Shown: positions 10,781 to 21,619 of the stretch, piece after piece
Numbering within the stretch: position 1 is the stretch's first letter
Layout of the letters: every line of letters begins with the position of its first letter
Origin: Symbiodinium natans
Lineage: Eukaryota > Sar > Dinophyceae > Suessiales > Symbiodiniaceae
NCBI GenBank assembly: GCA_905221605.1
Contig: CAJNDS010002202.1
Span: 647,001-711,000 of the forward strand
Length of the DNA stretch: 64,000 nt
Reading direction: 5' to 3'
Position numbers and translations under genes: made by a program
Notes under the pieces: generated by a model
Seen by the model: the letters and a program-made list of their open reading frames with translations, nothing else
The model's database searches: none
What the model was told of the DNA's origin: nothing

Positions 10781-10838
10781 GTTACTGGGCAAGGTCGCCG
10801 TTTTACTGGGCAAGGTCGCCGTGTTACTGGGCAAGGTG
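10781..10838 (+). repeat. Three units of the 21-bp satellite
   Basis: Units of TTACTGGGCAAGGTCGCCGTT follow CATATATAACTTAAACATT. The same leader and repeat recur at 48842-49330. Confidence 0.85.
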
Positions 10839-10973
10839 GTTTTAGGGTTCAGGCCCCACCCTGGGCTGGCTTTAGGGTTCAGGCCCCACTCTGGGCTGGC
10901 TTTAGGGCCCTAAACCCTAACCCCTAAAACCCTGAACCCTAACCCCTAACCCCTAAAACCCCAAAAAGATTAC

Positions 10974-11034
10974 TTCCATCATCCTCGGGCCCGTTGCCAC
11001 CTCTTCCGGCGATGAGAAGATGTCCCGCCGGAGA
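10974..11034 (-). CDS. Exon, gene unidentified
   Basis: One base plus 20 codons read LRRDIFSSPEEVATGPRMME. The acceptor is AAAGCTGCAG and the donor is GAA|GTAATC. Confidence 0.6.
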
Positions 11035-11421
11035 CTGCAGCTTTCTTAGGGTTCAGGGCTTAGGGCTTAGGGCTTGGGGTTTAGGGTTCAGGGTTTAGGG
11101 TTTAGGGTTTGGGGTTTGGGGTTTAGGGTTTAGGGTTTAGGGCTTAGGGTTTGAGGTTTAGGGTTTGGGGTTTAGGGTTTGGGGTTTAGGGTTCAGGGTT
11201 AGATGTCTAGGGCTTAGGAAGACTTCGAAACCACGGAATCCCCCCCAAAGCTACCAAGTACAGAATGGCAGAGCTTAGGGCGGGGTCTTTGGAGTTCCGA
11301 CTTCACGTGCCACACAGGGTTTAGGGTTTAGGGTTTAGGGTTTAGGGTTTAGGGTTTAGGGTTTAGGGTTTAGGGTTTAGGGTTTAGGATTCGACTTCAC
11401 TATCGACTCCTCATCCTCTAC

Positions 11422-11479
11422 CGCGTCTTCCAGATTTGCTGGGAGACTCGCGGTCTTTGTCGATGTCATCCCCACACAA
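11422..11479 (-). CDS. Exon, gene unidentified
   Basis: The 58 bp read LCGDDIDKDRESPSKSGRR. The acceptor is TGGTTTCAG and the donor is G|GTAGAGG. It takes phase 0 from exon 11705-11755. Confidence 0.55.
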
Positions 11480-11704
11480 CTGAAACCATAAACCCCAGAA
11501 ACCCCAAACACCCGACCCTAAAGCCCAAACTCCAACCACCCCCACCCCCCCCCCCCTCCCCTCCAAACCCTAACCCCCAAACCGCAAACCACTAAACCCA
11601 ACATCCAAGTCCCCAACACCCTCAACCCTAAACCCTAAACCCCCAACCCCAGAACCCAAAACCCTAAACCCAAAACCCCTAAACCCAAAACCCCACACTC
11701 CTAC

Positions 11705-11755
11705 TGGGTGCCCGACAGCATGATGGAATTCTGTGCCCGCTCGCTGCTGAAGCTC
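11705..11755 (-). CDS. Exon, gene unidentified
   Basis: Seventeen codons in phase 0 read ELQQRAGTEFHHAVGHP. Another open frame reads SFSSERAQNSIMLSG. The acceptor is CCCCCCAG and the donor is CCA|GTAGGAG. Confidence 0.55.
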
Positions 11756-11788
11756 CTGGGGGGTTTCGGAAATTGGGGTGCCTTATGG

Positions 11789-11837
11789 GGGGGGGGGGGG
11801 GGGGGGTCGCTTTTTCATAGGGGGGGGGGGGGGGGGC
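11789..11837 (+). repeat. Two long G tracts
   Basis: Two runs of 16 or more G lie 14 bp apart. Similar runs occur at 19722-19746, 21451-21477, 31706-31719, 33967-33979 and 59501-59512, and C runs at 39541-39560 and 51351-51366. On the minus strand several of these are C tracts shortly before acceptors. Confidence 0.9.
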
Positions 11838-12683
11838 GTGCTACTATTTGGGGTCTATTTTGGGGGCTAAACCCTAAACCCTAAATGCTAATTAAGCTCA
11901 CCCTAAATGTTCGTAAACCCTCTCCTTGGAAAGCATCGGAGGGGTCGGCTTACTAGGGAACCAAAGGTTCAGGATTTAGGGTTCCCAGGGATTGAGGCTT
12001 TAGGGTTTAGTGCTCTGGCGATTTTAGGGTTTAGGAGTCAGGGTTCCCAGGGGTTGAGGGTTCAAGGTTAGGATTTAGGGTTCCCAGGAGTTGAGGGTTT
12101 AGGGCTTTAGGGTTTAGGAGTGTGTTTAGCGTTTCGGATTTGGTCCCAAGGGGTTTAAGGTTTAGGGTGAAGCTTCGGGTTTAATTAGGGCTTAGGGTTT
12201 GAGGGCTTAGGGTTTTTGGGGTACTCACCAGACTACGGAGTTTGGGGTATCAAGTGTTGCGAGCATCTTCCTACAACATATATCACCTCCCGCGGGGCCC
12301 AGAAGCAGGGTGACATGGCTGAGCCCTATATGGAAGTTTACGATCTCAGGGGTACCTTTTTGGGGTCCTTATATCCTAAGGGGATCCTACTATTTGGGGT
12401 CTATTTTGGGGGTCCTCGACTTTCCCCGAAAACTTCAGCACCTGAAACCCCAAACACCCCCAAACCCACCCTCAGAGCCTTGACACCCTCATTGTCCCTG
12501 TGTTTTCGCTTGGAATTTAGGGATTTGAGCTACTTCATAGGGCATAGGAGTTCCCCAAACCATAAATAGCCATAAACCCTAAACCCTAAACCCTAAACTC
12601 TAAACCCTAAACCCTAAACCCTAAACTCTAAACCCTAAACCCTAAACCCTAAACCCTAAACCCTAAACCTACCTACCATGTAC

Positions 12684-12788
12684 TGCATTCCCCCCCGTTG
12701 GCGCCTGGGAACGACGATGTGGTGGCTCGCCGTGTACTCCTTGCGCCTTATTCTCGTGGGGCCATGCTATGGCAGAAGACATACGTCT
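12684..12788 (-). CDS. Exon, gene unidentified
   Basis: Thirty-five whole codons read RRMSSAIAWPHENKAQGVHG and on. The acceptor is TTTAAGACAG and the donor is GCA|GTACATGG. It hands phase 0 to 11705-11755. Confidence 0.65.
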
Positions 12789-12845
12789 CTGTCTTAAACC
12801 ATCTGGTTTCGGGTTTAGGGTTTGGGGGCCGTGAAGGGTTTAGGA

Positions 12846-12930
12846 CTTGGGATGTTCAGTCCTTAATAGGGATTATAGTAGGGGTGCTATAATCCCTATT
12901 CAGGACTGATAGTATAAGGGGAAACATCCA
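12846..12930. repeat. Short F2 element
   Basis: ACTTGGGATGTTCAGTCC and GGGGAAACATCC flank an internal palindrome (TAATAGGGATTATAG and TATAATCCCTATT). Confidence 0.6.
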
Positions 12931-13118
12931 GACCCTAAGCCCCAACGCCCTGAACCCCTCTCCCTAACACCCTAAACCCTAAACCCTAAACGCTAATCCC
13001 CAAACCCTTCTCCCTAAACCCTAGACACCAACAAGGGAACCCTCTGTCAGTCTGTCCTTGCTAAACAGATCTATGCTGGCTTCGAAGGAGTGATGGTTTA
13101 GGGCTCAGCGATTAGGGC

Positions 13119-13214
13119 CTACCCAAAGGCTCCTATGTAGTACCTTCTTGGGGTAGTATATTAGAATCCCCTGCAACTAACCAAAGAAGGAACTACATTG
13201 GAGCCTTTGGGTAG
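13119..13214. repeat. F4 inverted-repeat element
   Basis: This 96-bp element has termini CTACCCAAAGGCTCC and GGAGCCTTTGGGTAG. A 96-bp sister lies at 16647-16742, and a half copy at about 13330-13368. Confidence 0.8.
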
Positions 13215-13219
13215 CTTGG

Positions 13220-13326
13220 CTGCACTTAGCAGGGTAGCTATAAATTTAATTTTTAGCTACCTTGTTAAGGAACCCAATAAACCCAAAAATGGTAAAGATG
13301 TAAAGTTACAGTAAAGCACCACAGAG
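13220..13326 (-). repeat. F5 element
   Basis: On the minus strand it runs from CTCTGTGGTGCTTTACTG to CCTGCTAAGTGCAG. It lies directly beside F4, with only a few bases between. Confidence 0.75.
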
Positions 13327-13387
13327 TAACTAACCCAAAAAGGAACTACATTGGAGCCTTTGGGTAGGGTTGAGGATTTGGGCTTGG

Positions 13388-13494
13388 CCGCACTTAGGAG
13401 GGTAGCCAAAAAATTAAGACTTTTAGCTGCCTTATTAAACCCAATAAACCCCAAAAAGGCTAAGGATCTAAAGTTACAGTAAAGCACCACAGAG
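13388..13494 (-). repeat. F5 element
   Basis: This second copy lies within 70 bp of the one at 13220. It shares TTACTGTAACTTTA and the internal TTTTAGCTGCC block, and ends CTAAGTGCGG. Confidence 0.7.
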
Positions 13495-13518
13495 GGTTGA
13501 GGATTTGGGGTGTAGGGT

Positions 13519-13597
13519 TTAATTGAGCTCGATGCTTGGCTGAGCATGAGGCAGCAGCGCGAGGAGCTCCGAGCCGGCCTTAAAGGCAGAGGATGCT
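13519..13597 (-). CDS. Probable last exon of a host gene
   Basis: One base plus 26 codons read ASSAFKAGSELLALLPHAQP, end SIELN, and stop at TAA. The acceptor is CCCAGCCCAG. No donor precedes the stop, and the downstream sequence is CCCTACACCCC rather than GTTTAGGG. Confidence 0.62.
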
Positions 13598-13739
13598 CTG
13601 GGCTGGGAGGTTAGGGTTTAGGGTTTAGGGTTTTAGGGTTTAGGGTTTGGGGTTTAGGGTTTTAGGGTTTAGGGTTTGGGGTTTAGGGTCTAGGGTTTAG
13701 GGTTTGGGGTTTGGGGTTCAGGGTCTAGGGTTTAGGGTC

Positions 13740-14135
13740 CAGGGTGAACCTGCAAGCCCCCCCCACTCCACTAGGACTAGCTCAAGGAACCTTTTTAACA
13801 GATCATTACAATGGTTTCTTCTTCATCATTCTGTAGAGCAGTTTTTCATTTATTGGGCTTCCTTCAGCAGTTCCTAGCCAAGAATACCCTGAGTCACATA
13901 GAGGCGTAGCCGGCCCGAGATTGGTCCGGACTTTGGTCCATCCATGCCGGACATTTTACTTGGGATTTGCTGGAGATATCATGAAACGTGGCCGTGCACA
14001 AAGAGAAGTGATTCATGATGCGCACCACTCCAGATAAGGCCGTAAGCGCACCTAACCTAAAGCTCCATCTGAGAGTGGCACGGTTTGAGTCTCTTAACCC
14101 CAAATGATGGTACAGAGGGGAGGGTGGTCCCTAGC
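13740..14135. other. Unassigned, AT-richer stretch
   Basis: No telomere-like arrays and no convincing exon were seen here. A minus-strand frame of 69 codons (13894-14103) has no recognisable features. Confidence 0.5.
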
Positions 14136-14311
14136 CCCCAAATGTTGGGGAGAGGTTCGAGAGTACAAGTACAAGAGAGTATGAAGAAACGAACCCTAAA
14201 CCATTAACTATATACCAAGCAAGCCGTACAAGGGTTCTTGAAATCCTGGTTCCTTGCTGCAAGGTTTTTTGTGAGCTCATTGTACTGCAGCACAACCCTA
14301 AATCCTCAAAC

Positions 14312-14395
14312 GGCACTCTCGGTCGAAAACAGAACGCCCAAAAGCCCAAGAGCCTCCTGCAAGAAGAGCGCGTCGGCGTCCTCTTCAACCGAAAG
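14312..14395 (-). CDS. Exon, gene unidentified
   Basis: Twenty-eight whole codons read LSVEEDADALFLQEALGLLG and on. The acceptor is GGGTAAAG and the donor is GCC|GTTTGAGG, a decayed GTTTAGGG. Phase 0 to phase 0. Confidence 0.6.
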
Positions 14396-15349
14396 CTTTA
14401 CCCTACGGCCTGAACCCATCTAGCGTTGTGTCTGGGGGCTTTTGCCCTCCTCGTTTCGATACCTTGTCGTAGGAAATGGCTCCTATTCCGAAGTCAAGAT
14501 GGAAATGGCCAGACCTCCCTAAATGATGGTCCCTCGCTGGGCCCCCTAGATAGATTGACCCTGGATATCATACCTAGAGGGTCCACTTCATAGTACCAAA
14601 AGCCCCATACATCATGTAGTGCTTTTGGGGAACATATTTTTGCAATCGTACAAAAGCGCGAACCTCTGGGAGAAGTACCCCAAAAGGGACCACGACTTTA
14701 AGAGCCCATAAATACGTTCGGGCCCTACACCCTAAACCCTAAACCCTAAACCCTAAACCGTAACCAACCGAGCTAAAGTGAACCCCAGGAGATATACTAA
14801 GCCGTAGCAGGAATATCGGCATCAGGATCCTTGTGTTCCTGCATTTTGGTAAAATCCATGCCTGAGGTTCCCTTGCTGGGTGTTAGGGTGTTCGGGTGCT
14901 AGGGTGTTAGGGTGTCAGGGTTCTAGGGTTCTAGGGTTTAGGGTTAGGGTAGGGTTCTGATACCTTGTATATCGTCTCCCCAACCCTGCTCTGTAAAGCC
15001 AGTCCACCCCCTCAGAAATCCGCAGACGACCGGCTTGCGGGGGTGCCCAGACGTCTTAACCAAGCTCCAAAAATATCATGAGTCCTGCAGAGCACAACAC
15101 AGCCACACGGTAAACTCCAAAACGTTAAAACATCCTCTATCCCCATACCCCAAAAGGTATACCAAAGGGAATCCCAGCTCGAATCATCCTCAAACCATGT
15201 TCAACTTTCTGGAGTTTACTGCAAAGCTGTAGCCACATACCAGGCTAAACCCTAAACCCACATACCAGGCTAAACCCTAAACCCGAAATCCTAAACCCTA
15301 AACCCTAAACCCTAAGCCCTAAGCCCTGAGCCCTAAGCCCCCCCCAAAC

Positions 15350-15410
15350 CCGCTCAAAGCGTCCTTGTAGGTCCCCATCAAGATGTCTTTGATGAGCGAG
15401 CTCTTCTTGC
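15350..15410 (-). CDS. Exon, gene unidentified
   Basis: The best frame reads KKSSLIKDILMGTYKDALSG. A second open frame reads QEELAHQRHLDGD. The acceptor is GCCTTTGAG behind CCCTAAG and the donor is GG|GTTTGGGG. Confidence 0.58.
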
Positions 15411-15462
15411 CTCAAAGGCTTAGGGTTTGGGGTTAGGGTTTCAGGGTTAGGGTTTAAGGGTA

Positions 15463-15545
15463 AGGGTTAAGGGTTAAGGGTTAAGGGTTAAGGGTTAAGG
15501 GTTAAGGGTTAAGGGTTAAGGGTTAAGGGTTTAGGGTTTAGGGTT
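15463..15545 (+). repeat. GGGTTAA variant array
   Basis: About ten units of GGGTTAA, a one-base derivative of the telomere repeat, grade into TTTAGGG. Local homogenisation of a variant unit is implied. Confidence 0.9.
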
Positions 15546-15849
15546 TAGGCCTTGAACCCCCCTGCATCCGAAGGATTTTGGTAGTTCTCTAAATTGGGGT
15601 CCCTGGTGCGGCTCCTTGTAAAACGGTGCTTTACTAAACAGGGGGGCCTGCAAAGGGAACCTGGTTTAGAGTTTAGGGTTTTGGGGTTTACGGTTCAGGT
15701 TCAACCTTCGACCTTACTGCTTACCAACTCTGGGCCCTAATAAGCCGTAAACTGCAAAGAAAAAACACTAGAAACCAAGCGCTCGACATTCCTAAGCCCG
15801 AAGCCCTAAACCCCAATCCATAAACCCCAAACCCAAGCCCTAAACCCAC

Positions 15850-15894
15850 CCTCTAAGCCCAAGAGGGGATTCTGGCTCCTCTGAAGCTGAGCCG
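15850..15894 (-). CDS. Exon, gene unidentified
   Basis: The 45 bp read GSASEEPESPLGLR. The acceptor is CGCTCAACAG and the donor is GG|GTGGGTTTAGGG. A degenerate F5 element follows at 15922-16043 on the upstream side. Confidence 0.5.
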
Positions 15895-16230
15895 CTGTTG
15901 AGCGAGGTGCATATCCTTAGCCAAGCAGCTTTCTTGGTTGCTCTTTAACCCCCCAAGCAAAGTTTAACTTTTAGCTCCCTTAATATGAATACGAGGAACC
16001 CCAAAAAGTACGAAGTGATAAAGTTGTAGTACAGTCCCACTTCATCGCCACTGACTGTGAAGATAGCCGTTTCAGGGTTTCAGCCTCGCTGCCTGGAAGG
16101 TGAAGTTTAGGGTTTGATGAGGGTTTAGGGTTTAGGGTTTAGGGTTTAATTAGGGCGCAGGGCTTAGGGTTTAGGGTCCCTAAACCCTAAACCCTAAACC
16201 CTAAACCCTAAACCCTAAACCCTAAAGCAA

Positions 16231-16640
16231 CATGCAAAGTACTCTAACCGGGTTGTGTAATAGAAAATACGTATCCTTATTTACTCATGTTATGGCTATA
16301 AGTTACCCTAAACCCCAAACCCTAAATCCTATACCAAAAGGAGGCCCAAAAACCTTAAAGTTCATCCGTTGGCCAAGTAAGTGTACCAAAACCCAGAAAG
16401 ATATGAGGACTTACGGAAGTAGGGGACCTTTAACATGGACCGCAGATATTGGGATTCCCTTAGAATGAGGACTCCAACAAACAAGGAACCGCAATTGCGG
16501 AAACCACCCTATGCCCTCAACAGTATACCCCGGGCCCCGAGCATTCACCGCGAAAACCCTTTAACAAACCCGGAACATGAACCCTAACATCCACCCAAAA
16601 TAGCCAACCTCCTGAACATTAAGCTCTAAACCCAAAACCC
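16231..16640. other. Unassigned stretch with scattered degenerate repeats
   Basis: A 78-codon plus-strand frame (16232-16468) begins just after a CCCTAAA array but has AT-rich third positions. I see no support for it as a gene. Confidence 0.45.
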
Positions 16641-16646
16641 TAAACC

Positions 16647-16742
16647 CTACCCAAAGGCTCCAATGTAGTTCCTTTTTGGGTTAGCTATAGGGGATTCTAG
16701 TATACTACCTCCAAAAGGTACTACATAGGAGCCTTTGGGTAG
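16647..16742. repeat. F4 inverted-repeat element
   Basis: This 96-bp element has the same 15-bp termini as 13119-13214. The interior GGGGATTCTAGTATACTACC is inverted relative to that copy. Confidence 0.8.
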
Positions 16743-16793
16743 ACACTAAACCCTAAACCCTAAACCCTAAACCATAAACCCCAAAACCCAAAC

Positions 16794-16870
16794 TTCCTGG
16801 GAAAGCGTCTCGCGGCGAAGGACTTCCCAGTTGGCACCCCCTTTCTGCTGCATCAGGCCTTGGAGCAATG
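16794..16870 (-). CDS. Exon, gene unidentified
   Basis: Two bases plus 25 codons read LLQGLMQQKGGANWEVLRRE and on. The acceptor is CCAAGCAAG and the donor is GAA|GTTTGGG. Confidence 0.7.
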
Positions 16871-17304
16871 CTTGCTTGGGGCTTTGGGGGTTTAGGGTTT
16901 AGGGTTTAGGGTTTAGGGTTTAGGGTTTAGGGTTTAGGGATTGGGGTTTAGGGTTTGGGGGTTTAGGGGTTTGCACACCTCTCATGGCCAAAAAGCCCCA
17001 ATGCCCAAGCCGGGGGGGCACAAAGTCTAAACCGCAAACGGATCATTCGGGCAGCTCGGGGCTTTCCGGGGTCAAAACATTGCGACGTTGAATTTGGGCT
17101 TGTTTCTAGCGAATGGGCTCTGCAGTTGTTGGGGCTTACAAGGCAAAGCCCTCCTAGTTATAATATTATGAGCAGAGGCATAAGGGTTGTAAGAACCTTA
17201 GTTAGTGCTTGGTACAGTAGGGGGGGGGGGGTTCCCTCCTTGTAGGGTTTGCAAGGTGTAGCCCGAAACCCTAAACCCAAACCCTAAGCCCCTAAACCGT
17301 AAAC

Positions 17305-17364
17305 CCGACAGTCCGAGCCAGGCCACGAATCAAGATCGCGTCGAAGGCCCCTTGCAAGATCAAC
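17305..17364 (-). CDS. Exon, gene unidentified
   Basis: Two frames are open: LILQGAFDAILIRGLARTVG and VDLARGLRRDLDSWPGSDCR. The acceptor is AAACCGCAG and the donor is GG|GTTTACGG. Confidence 0.52.
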
Positions 17365-17823
17365 CTGCGGTTTTGCGACGTCCATAAACAGGGTTTAGGG
17401 TTTAGGGTTTAGGGTTTAGGGTTTAGGGTTTCGGGTTTAGGGACGCCCCCAGACCCCTAACCCTAAACCCCTGAAGCCCTGCAAACCCTGTTAACCCTAA
17501 GATCCCTGCAAACCTCATAAACCCTACAACCCCTAGGAACCCTATAAACCCTCGAAACCCTGAATCCTACAAAGTCAGTATAGAGTCTTGAAGCCAGAGT
17601 CCCTAAACCCTAAGCCCCTAAGCACCTAAGCCCTAAACCCTAAACCCTAAACCCCAAACCCCAAACCCAAGGGGCCCTGAAGATCGGTTCGCCCTTTATG
17701 GTCCTATTGCGCAGCTTCAGGGTTTGGGGTTGATGGTTTAGTGTGCAGGGTTTACGTGCCCAACTCCAAAACACTGAACCCCTGAACCCTAAACCCCAAA
17801 CCCTAAACCCTAACACCCCGAAC

Positions 17824-17887
17824 CCGAATTCCCGTGTATGTCCAGCGATGGTGAGATTCCAACAGGCCATGCTGCCCTCCAAGCCTT
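17824..17887 (-). CDS. Exon, gene unidentified
   Basis: The 64 bp read GLEGSMACWNLTIAGHTREF. The acceptor is CTGCTAG and the donor is GG|GTTCGGGG. Confidence 0.52.
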
Positions 17888-18031
17888 CTAGCAGAGTTCC
17901 GAAGAAACCGTGTAGGGTTTAGGGTTTAGGATTTAGGGTTTAGGGTTTAGGGCTTAGGGTTTATAGGGTGAGTGTTAGGATTTAGGGCTTTGCGTATATC
18001 TATCCCTGAACCCCCCCTCCCCCCCCCCAAC

Positions 18032-18104
18032 AGCACACTGCAGCGTGAGGAACTGCAGGGGGATGCTCGCTGCTTCCTCCTCCTCACCTCGGCGGAACGG
18101 TCGC
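18032..18104 (-). CDS. Exon, gene unidentified
   Basis: One base plus 24 codons read RPFRRGEEEEAASIPLQFLT and on. The acceptor is ATCAATAG and the donor is GCT|GTTGGGG. Confidence 0.6.
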
Positions 18105-18444
18105 CTATTGATTTCTTTAGGGTTTAGGGTTTAGGGTTCAATTCTGGCTTACGGTTTAACAAGGGTTTAGGGTTGAATTAGGGTTTAGGGTTTGGGGGTC
18201 TAGAGTCGTTTCGTCTTATTTATTTATTCAGATCAATGTAAGAGCAAAATCTTTGTATACCGCTGATTGTGCTGAAAGATATTCCTGTCAAGATAGTAAT
18301 ATAGACATGTCAAATAATGGTTTTGTGAAAGAATAAGACAAATTGCTTAAGGTTATCTTCATACGGTTAAAAACTTGGGCTTTTGAGTTTAGCGTTAACG
18401 AGATTAGAGTAGCTACTATTTTGGGGCTCCTGCTTCATTTGCCC

Positions 18445-18565
18445 AGTTAGGGTTACTTGGTAGGCCAGTAACCATCTTGTACTGCGGGGACCGATGTTGT
18501 TGGTTGGTTACTTTTTCAAGGAACCATGAACCAAAAAGATGGGTGAAGGGCACCACTAGCCTAAA
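18445..18565. repeat. F1 element, diverged
   Basis: GGCCAGTAACC and GGGTGAAGGGCACCACTAGCC flank GTTGGTTACTTTTTC and AACCATGAACC, the F1 layout. Confidence 0.5.
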
Positions 18566-18654
18566 CCCTAAACCCTAAAACCCTAAAACCCTACAACCCT
18601 CAAACCCTAAACCCTAAATCCCTAATCCCTAAACCTGGATAGGGTCATAAAGGT

Positions 18655-18806
18655 GTACTTGGAGGTCCATGGTACTTACTAACCAATTATAACTGTGCTT
18701 ATAGCTGTACGTATAACCATATATTACCCTAAACCCGAAACCCCAAACTCAAAACCCTCAACCCTCAGCCCTAACTATTAAATAGGTACCATGAACCTCC
18801 AAGTAG
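18655..18806. repeat. F8 inverted-repeat element with a telomere-like insert
   Basis: GTACTTGGAGGTCCATGGTAC and GGTACCATGAACCTCCAAGTAG are the termini. CCCTAAACCC-type repeats lie between the two halves. Confidence 0.7.
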
Positions 18807-18959
18807 GATGAGTGCTAGGTTGGGCGTGGGTGGAGAGTAAGGGTTTAGGGTTTAGGGTTCAGGGATTTTGAGGTTCAGGGTTTAGGGTTTAGGGTTTAGG
18901 GTTTATGGTTTGGGGTTTAGTGCTTAGGGCTAGGGGCTCAAGCCTTAAGCTGCATTGCG

Positions 18960-19042
18960 AGGCGCTGATCGCAGGGTACTTGGCCTTTCGGATCTTCTGC
19001 AGAAGGCTGTGCACTTTCCTCGGCAGTGCGGCAGACACCGGT
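18960..19042 (-). CDS. Exon, left edge uncertain
   Basis: The minus strand reads VSAALPRKVHSLLQKIRKAK and YPAISASQ behind the acceptor AACCTCAG. There is no GT donor; a GC donor near AAG|GCTTGAG would fit. The flanking arrays are in the reverse of the usual order. Confidence 0.5.
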
Positions 19043-19058
19043 CTGAGGTTCCAAGTAC

Positions 19059-19315
19059 CCTAAACCCTAAACCCTAAACCCTAAACCCTAAACCCTAAAC
19101 CCTAGACCCTAAACCCTAAACCCTAAACCCTAAACCCTAAACCCTAGACCCTAAACCCTAAACCCTAAACCCTAAACCCTAAACCCTAAACCCTAAACCC
19201 TAAACCCTAAACCCTAAACCCTAAACCCTAAAACCTAAACCCTAAACCCTAAACCCTAAACTCTAAACCCCAAACCCTAAACCCTAAACCCTAACCCTAA
19301 ACCCTAAACCCTAAA
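19059..19315 (+). repeat. Longest CCCTAAA array of the window
   Basis: About 36 units with a few point variants (CTAGACC, ACTCTAA) lie without interruption. Confidence 0.95.
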
Positions 19316-19517
19316 CCAATGGACCGGGAAGAGCGTATATCCCGCAACCCCCAGCAAATCAGAGAATGCTCCTCCTGATTATGTCTTTGAGGATCTTCGC
19401 GAAAGCTCTACAACTCAATCTGCTTCTCAAAGCTATCTGAGTGTGTTGACATGTTGGGGCACACAACCCCTATACACCCCTACCTAAACCCTAAACCCTA
19501 AACCCTTAACCCTAAAC

Positions 19518-19618
19518 CCCAAGGTAGTGAGGCGGAGGATCTTTGGCCCCTTGCCGTCCACCTCCACATCCGTGTGGAAGAAGAAGTCGATCCACTTGCT
19601 GAACCAGACCTCTACTAG
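19518..19618 (-). CDS. Exon, gene unidentified
   Basis: Thirty-three codons plus two bases read LVEVWFSKWIDFFFHTDVEV and then DGKGPKILRLTT. The acceptor is CCCACAAG and the donor is GG|GTTTAGGG. An open minus-strand stretch at about 19360-19409 (AFAKILKDIIRRSIL) has the right phase to be the next exon, but its end is unclear. Confidence 0.72.
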
Positions 19619-20661
19619 CTTGTGGGTTGGGAGGTCTTGGGTTGATAATTATGTTTGTTTTTCCTTGGAACTTTTATTATGTATTATTATTATTGTTCTT
19701 TTTTTATTTTTATTTTTTTTTGGGGGGGGGGGGGGGGGGGGGGGGGCAAACCCTGTAACCTGAACTCTAAACCCTAATCTAAACCCGAAGCCAGGAACCC
19801 CCTAAACCCTGAAACCCGCAAGCCTGGTCACCGGCTAGGGCTCCTACACAGGCAAATCCCGAGATTTGAGCTACCGCGTAAGCGCATTGAGCCCTGTGGG
19901 GTTCAGGGTTCAGGGGGAACTTGGGCGTTTCGGGGGCTTTCAGGCTCAACTTTGGTGCTTTCAGGTTAAGAGCGTTGATGGGTGCTGAAGGGCTTTGGGA
20001 GTCAAAGGGCTTCTGGCGGTTAGGGTTCAGGGTTTCGGTTGGGTGTTCATTAGTTGAATTTGAGTTTTTTTGGTTTTGAGGGTTTAGGGTTCTTGAGTCT
20101 AGGGGGCTTAGGGTGCTGGTTGCTTTTCTGCGTTAAATCCCCTAACAAATGGGGACACTTGTCTACCCCTTGTACGCCCGTTTGAAACCCCAAAGGCTGA
20201 AACTTCGGGACCCTTTGGTAAGGGGCCAACCATATTCAGGGACCATGCAACTACCCTTCGAGAGATTCATATGACTCTACCTTGGACCCCAAAGTTTGTA
20301 CCCTCGCGCTTGGGACCCCCTTTTTTCAAATAATCCCTCAGGAAATATAAGGGCCCTTTGAGACCTCAGACTACACATGGCCAATATGCTTCCCACTCCT
20401 TGCGCAACATTGGGGGCGGTGGTGGGTGGAGGGCGTGAATTGTCGGGGGAGGGGTTTCAGAGCCTGCCACCCCTAAACCCCTAAATCCTGAACCTCGAAG
20501 TTGCCAAGCCCTAAGCCCCCTAAACCCCAAAAAACCCAAAAAACCCAAAAAAAAACTCAAAAAAACCCTAAACCCCTAAACCCCTAAACCCCTAAAACCC
20601 TAAACCCCAAACCCTAAACCCTAAACCCTAAACCCTAGACCCCAAACCCTAAACCCTAAAC

Positions 20662-20713
20662 TCTGGCCTGCATGGATCCCAGCTCCTCCGGAAAGCAGTT
20701 GATCACCGTCGGC
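20662..20713 (-). CDS. Exon, gene unidentified
   Basis: One base plus 17 codons read PTVINCFPEELGSMQAR. A second frame, ADGDQLLSGGAG, is also open. The acceptor is ACGTGCCAG and the donor is AGA|GTTTAGGG. Confidence 0.58.
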
Positions 20714-21371
20714 CTGGCACGTCGACCACTTACCTTCCCAAACAACCATGATACGCCCTAAACCCTAAACCCTAAAACCCTAAACCCTAAACTTTAAACT
20801 CTAAACCCCAAACCCTAGACCCTAAACCCTAAGCCCTAGACCCTAGACCCTATACCCTAAACTTTCTCACTCCGACAGAATATTGGACTCAGGAGTAGCC
20901 TAAGAATACACAAGAGTGCCCTTCTTGGCTTTGAAGAGGGTTATAGGGACACCCGCCGGAATCCCTTGGGCTTTAGGGCTTAGGGTCTTCGGGTGTGGGG
21001 CCTAGGGTTTAGGGGGTTTCGGGCTGCCTACTTTCGGAGGCTTTAGAAATTAAGTCGGGTTCAGGGCTGTATGGGTTTCAGGGTTGAAGGTTCAAACCCT
21101 AACCCTGGCCGAAATTTGCAATGCTCTTCGGGTTTAGGGTGGGTAAGCCAATCATCCCTAATTGCCTCTAAGGCTTCCCCCAAAAGCCCTTCAAACACCC
21201 CCCCCCCCCAGCCTCCCTGAAAACAGACACCTGAAGCCCTATAAACCCTTCTCATCCCCTAAACCCTAAACCCTAAACCCTAAACCCCAAACCCTAAACC
21301 CTAAACCCTAAACCCTAAACCCTAAACCCCAAACCCTAAACCCTAAACCCTAAACCCAGATTGCCCTTTAC

Positions 21372-21431
21372 CCTCAACGCCCCCACAGGTTGCCTGTAGG
21401 CACGCCCACCAGAGGCGAGCTCCTTGGCGGG
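21372..21431 (-). CDS. Internal exon of split host gene A (run of eight)
   Basis: Twenty whole codons read PAKELASGGRAYRQPVGALR. The acceptor is CTTGCAG after a long C tract and the donor is AGG|GTAAAG. It enters and leaves in phase 0, which matches the preceding exon 21591-21619. Confidence 0.7.
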
Positions 21432-21590
21432 CTGCAAGGGCTCGAGGCTTCGGGGGGGGGGGGGGGGGGGGGGGGGGTGGGGCACGGCAAACCCTAAACC
21501 CTAAACCCTGAACCCTAAACCCTAAACCCTAAACCCTAAACCCTGAACCCTAAACCCTAAACCGTAACCCTAAAGCCCTCAACCCTAAAC

Positions 21591-21619
21591 CCTGATCTTC
21601 AGGCGAGGGATCTCCAGGG
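21591..21619 (-). CDS. Internal exon of split host gene A
   Basis: This is a 29-bp exon: two bases of a split codon and nine codons, LEIPRLKIR. The acceptor is CCCTGCAG directly behind CCCTAAAC repeats and the donor is AGG|GTTTAGGG. Phase fits both neighbours. Confidence 0.65.

Noticed and set aside
19321-19440. Plus-strand exon KSENAPPDYVFEDLRE
   Set aside because: Its third positions are AT-rich. The minus strand reads AFAKILKDIIRRSIL in the phase expected after exon 19518-19618, but the exon end is unclear, so it is mentioned only there.
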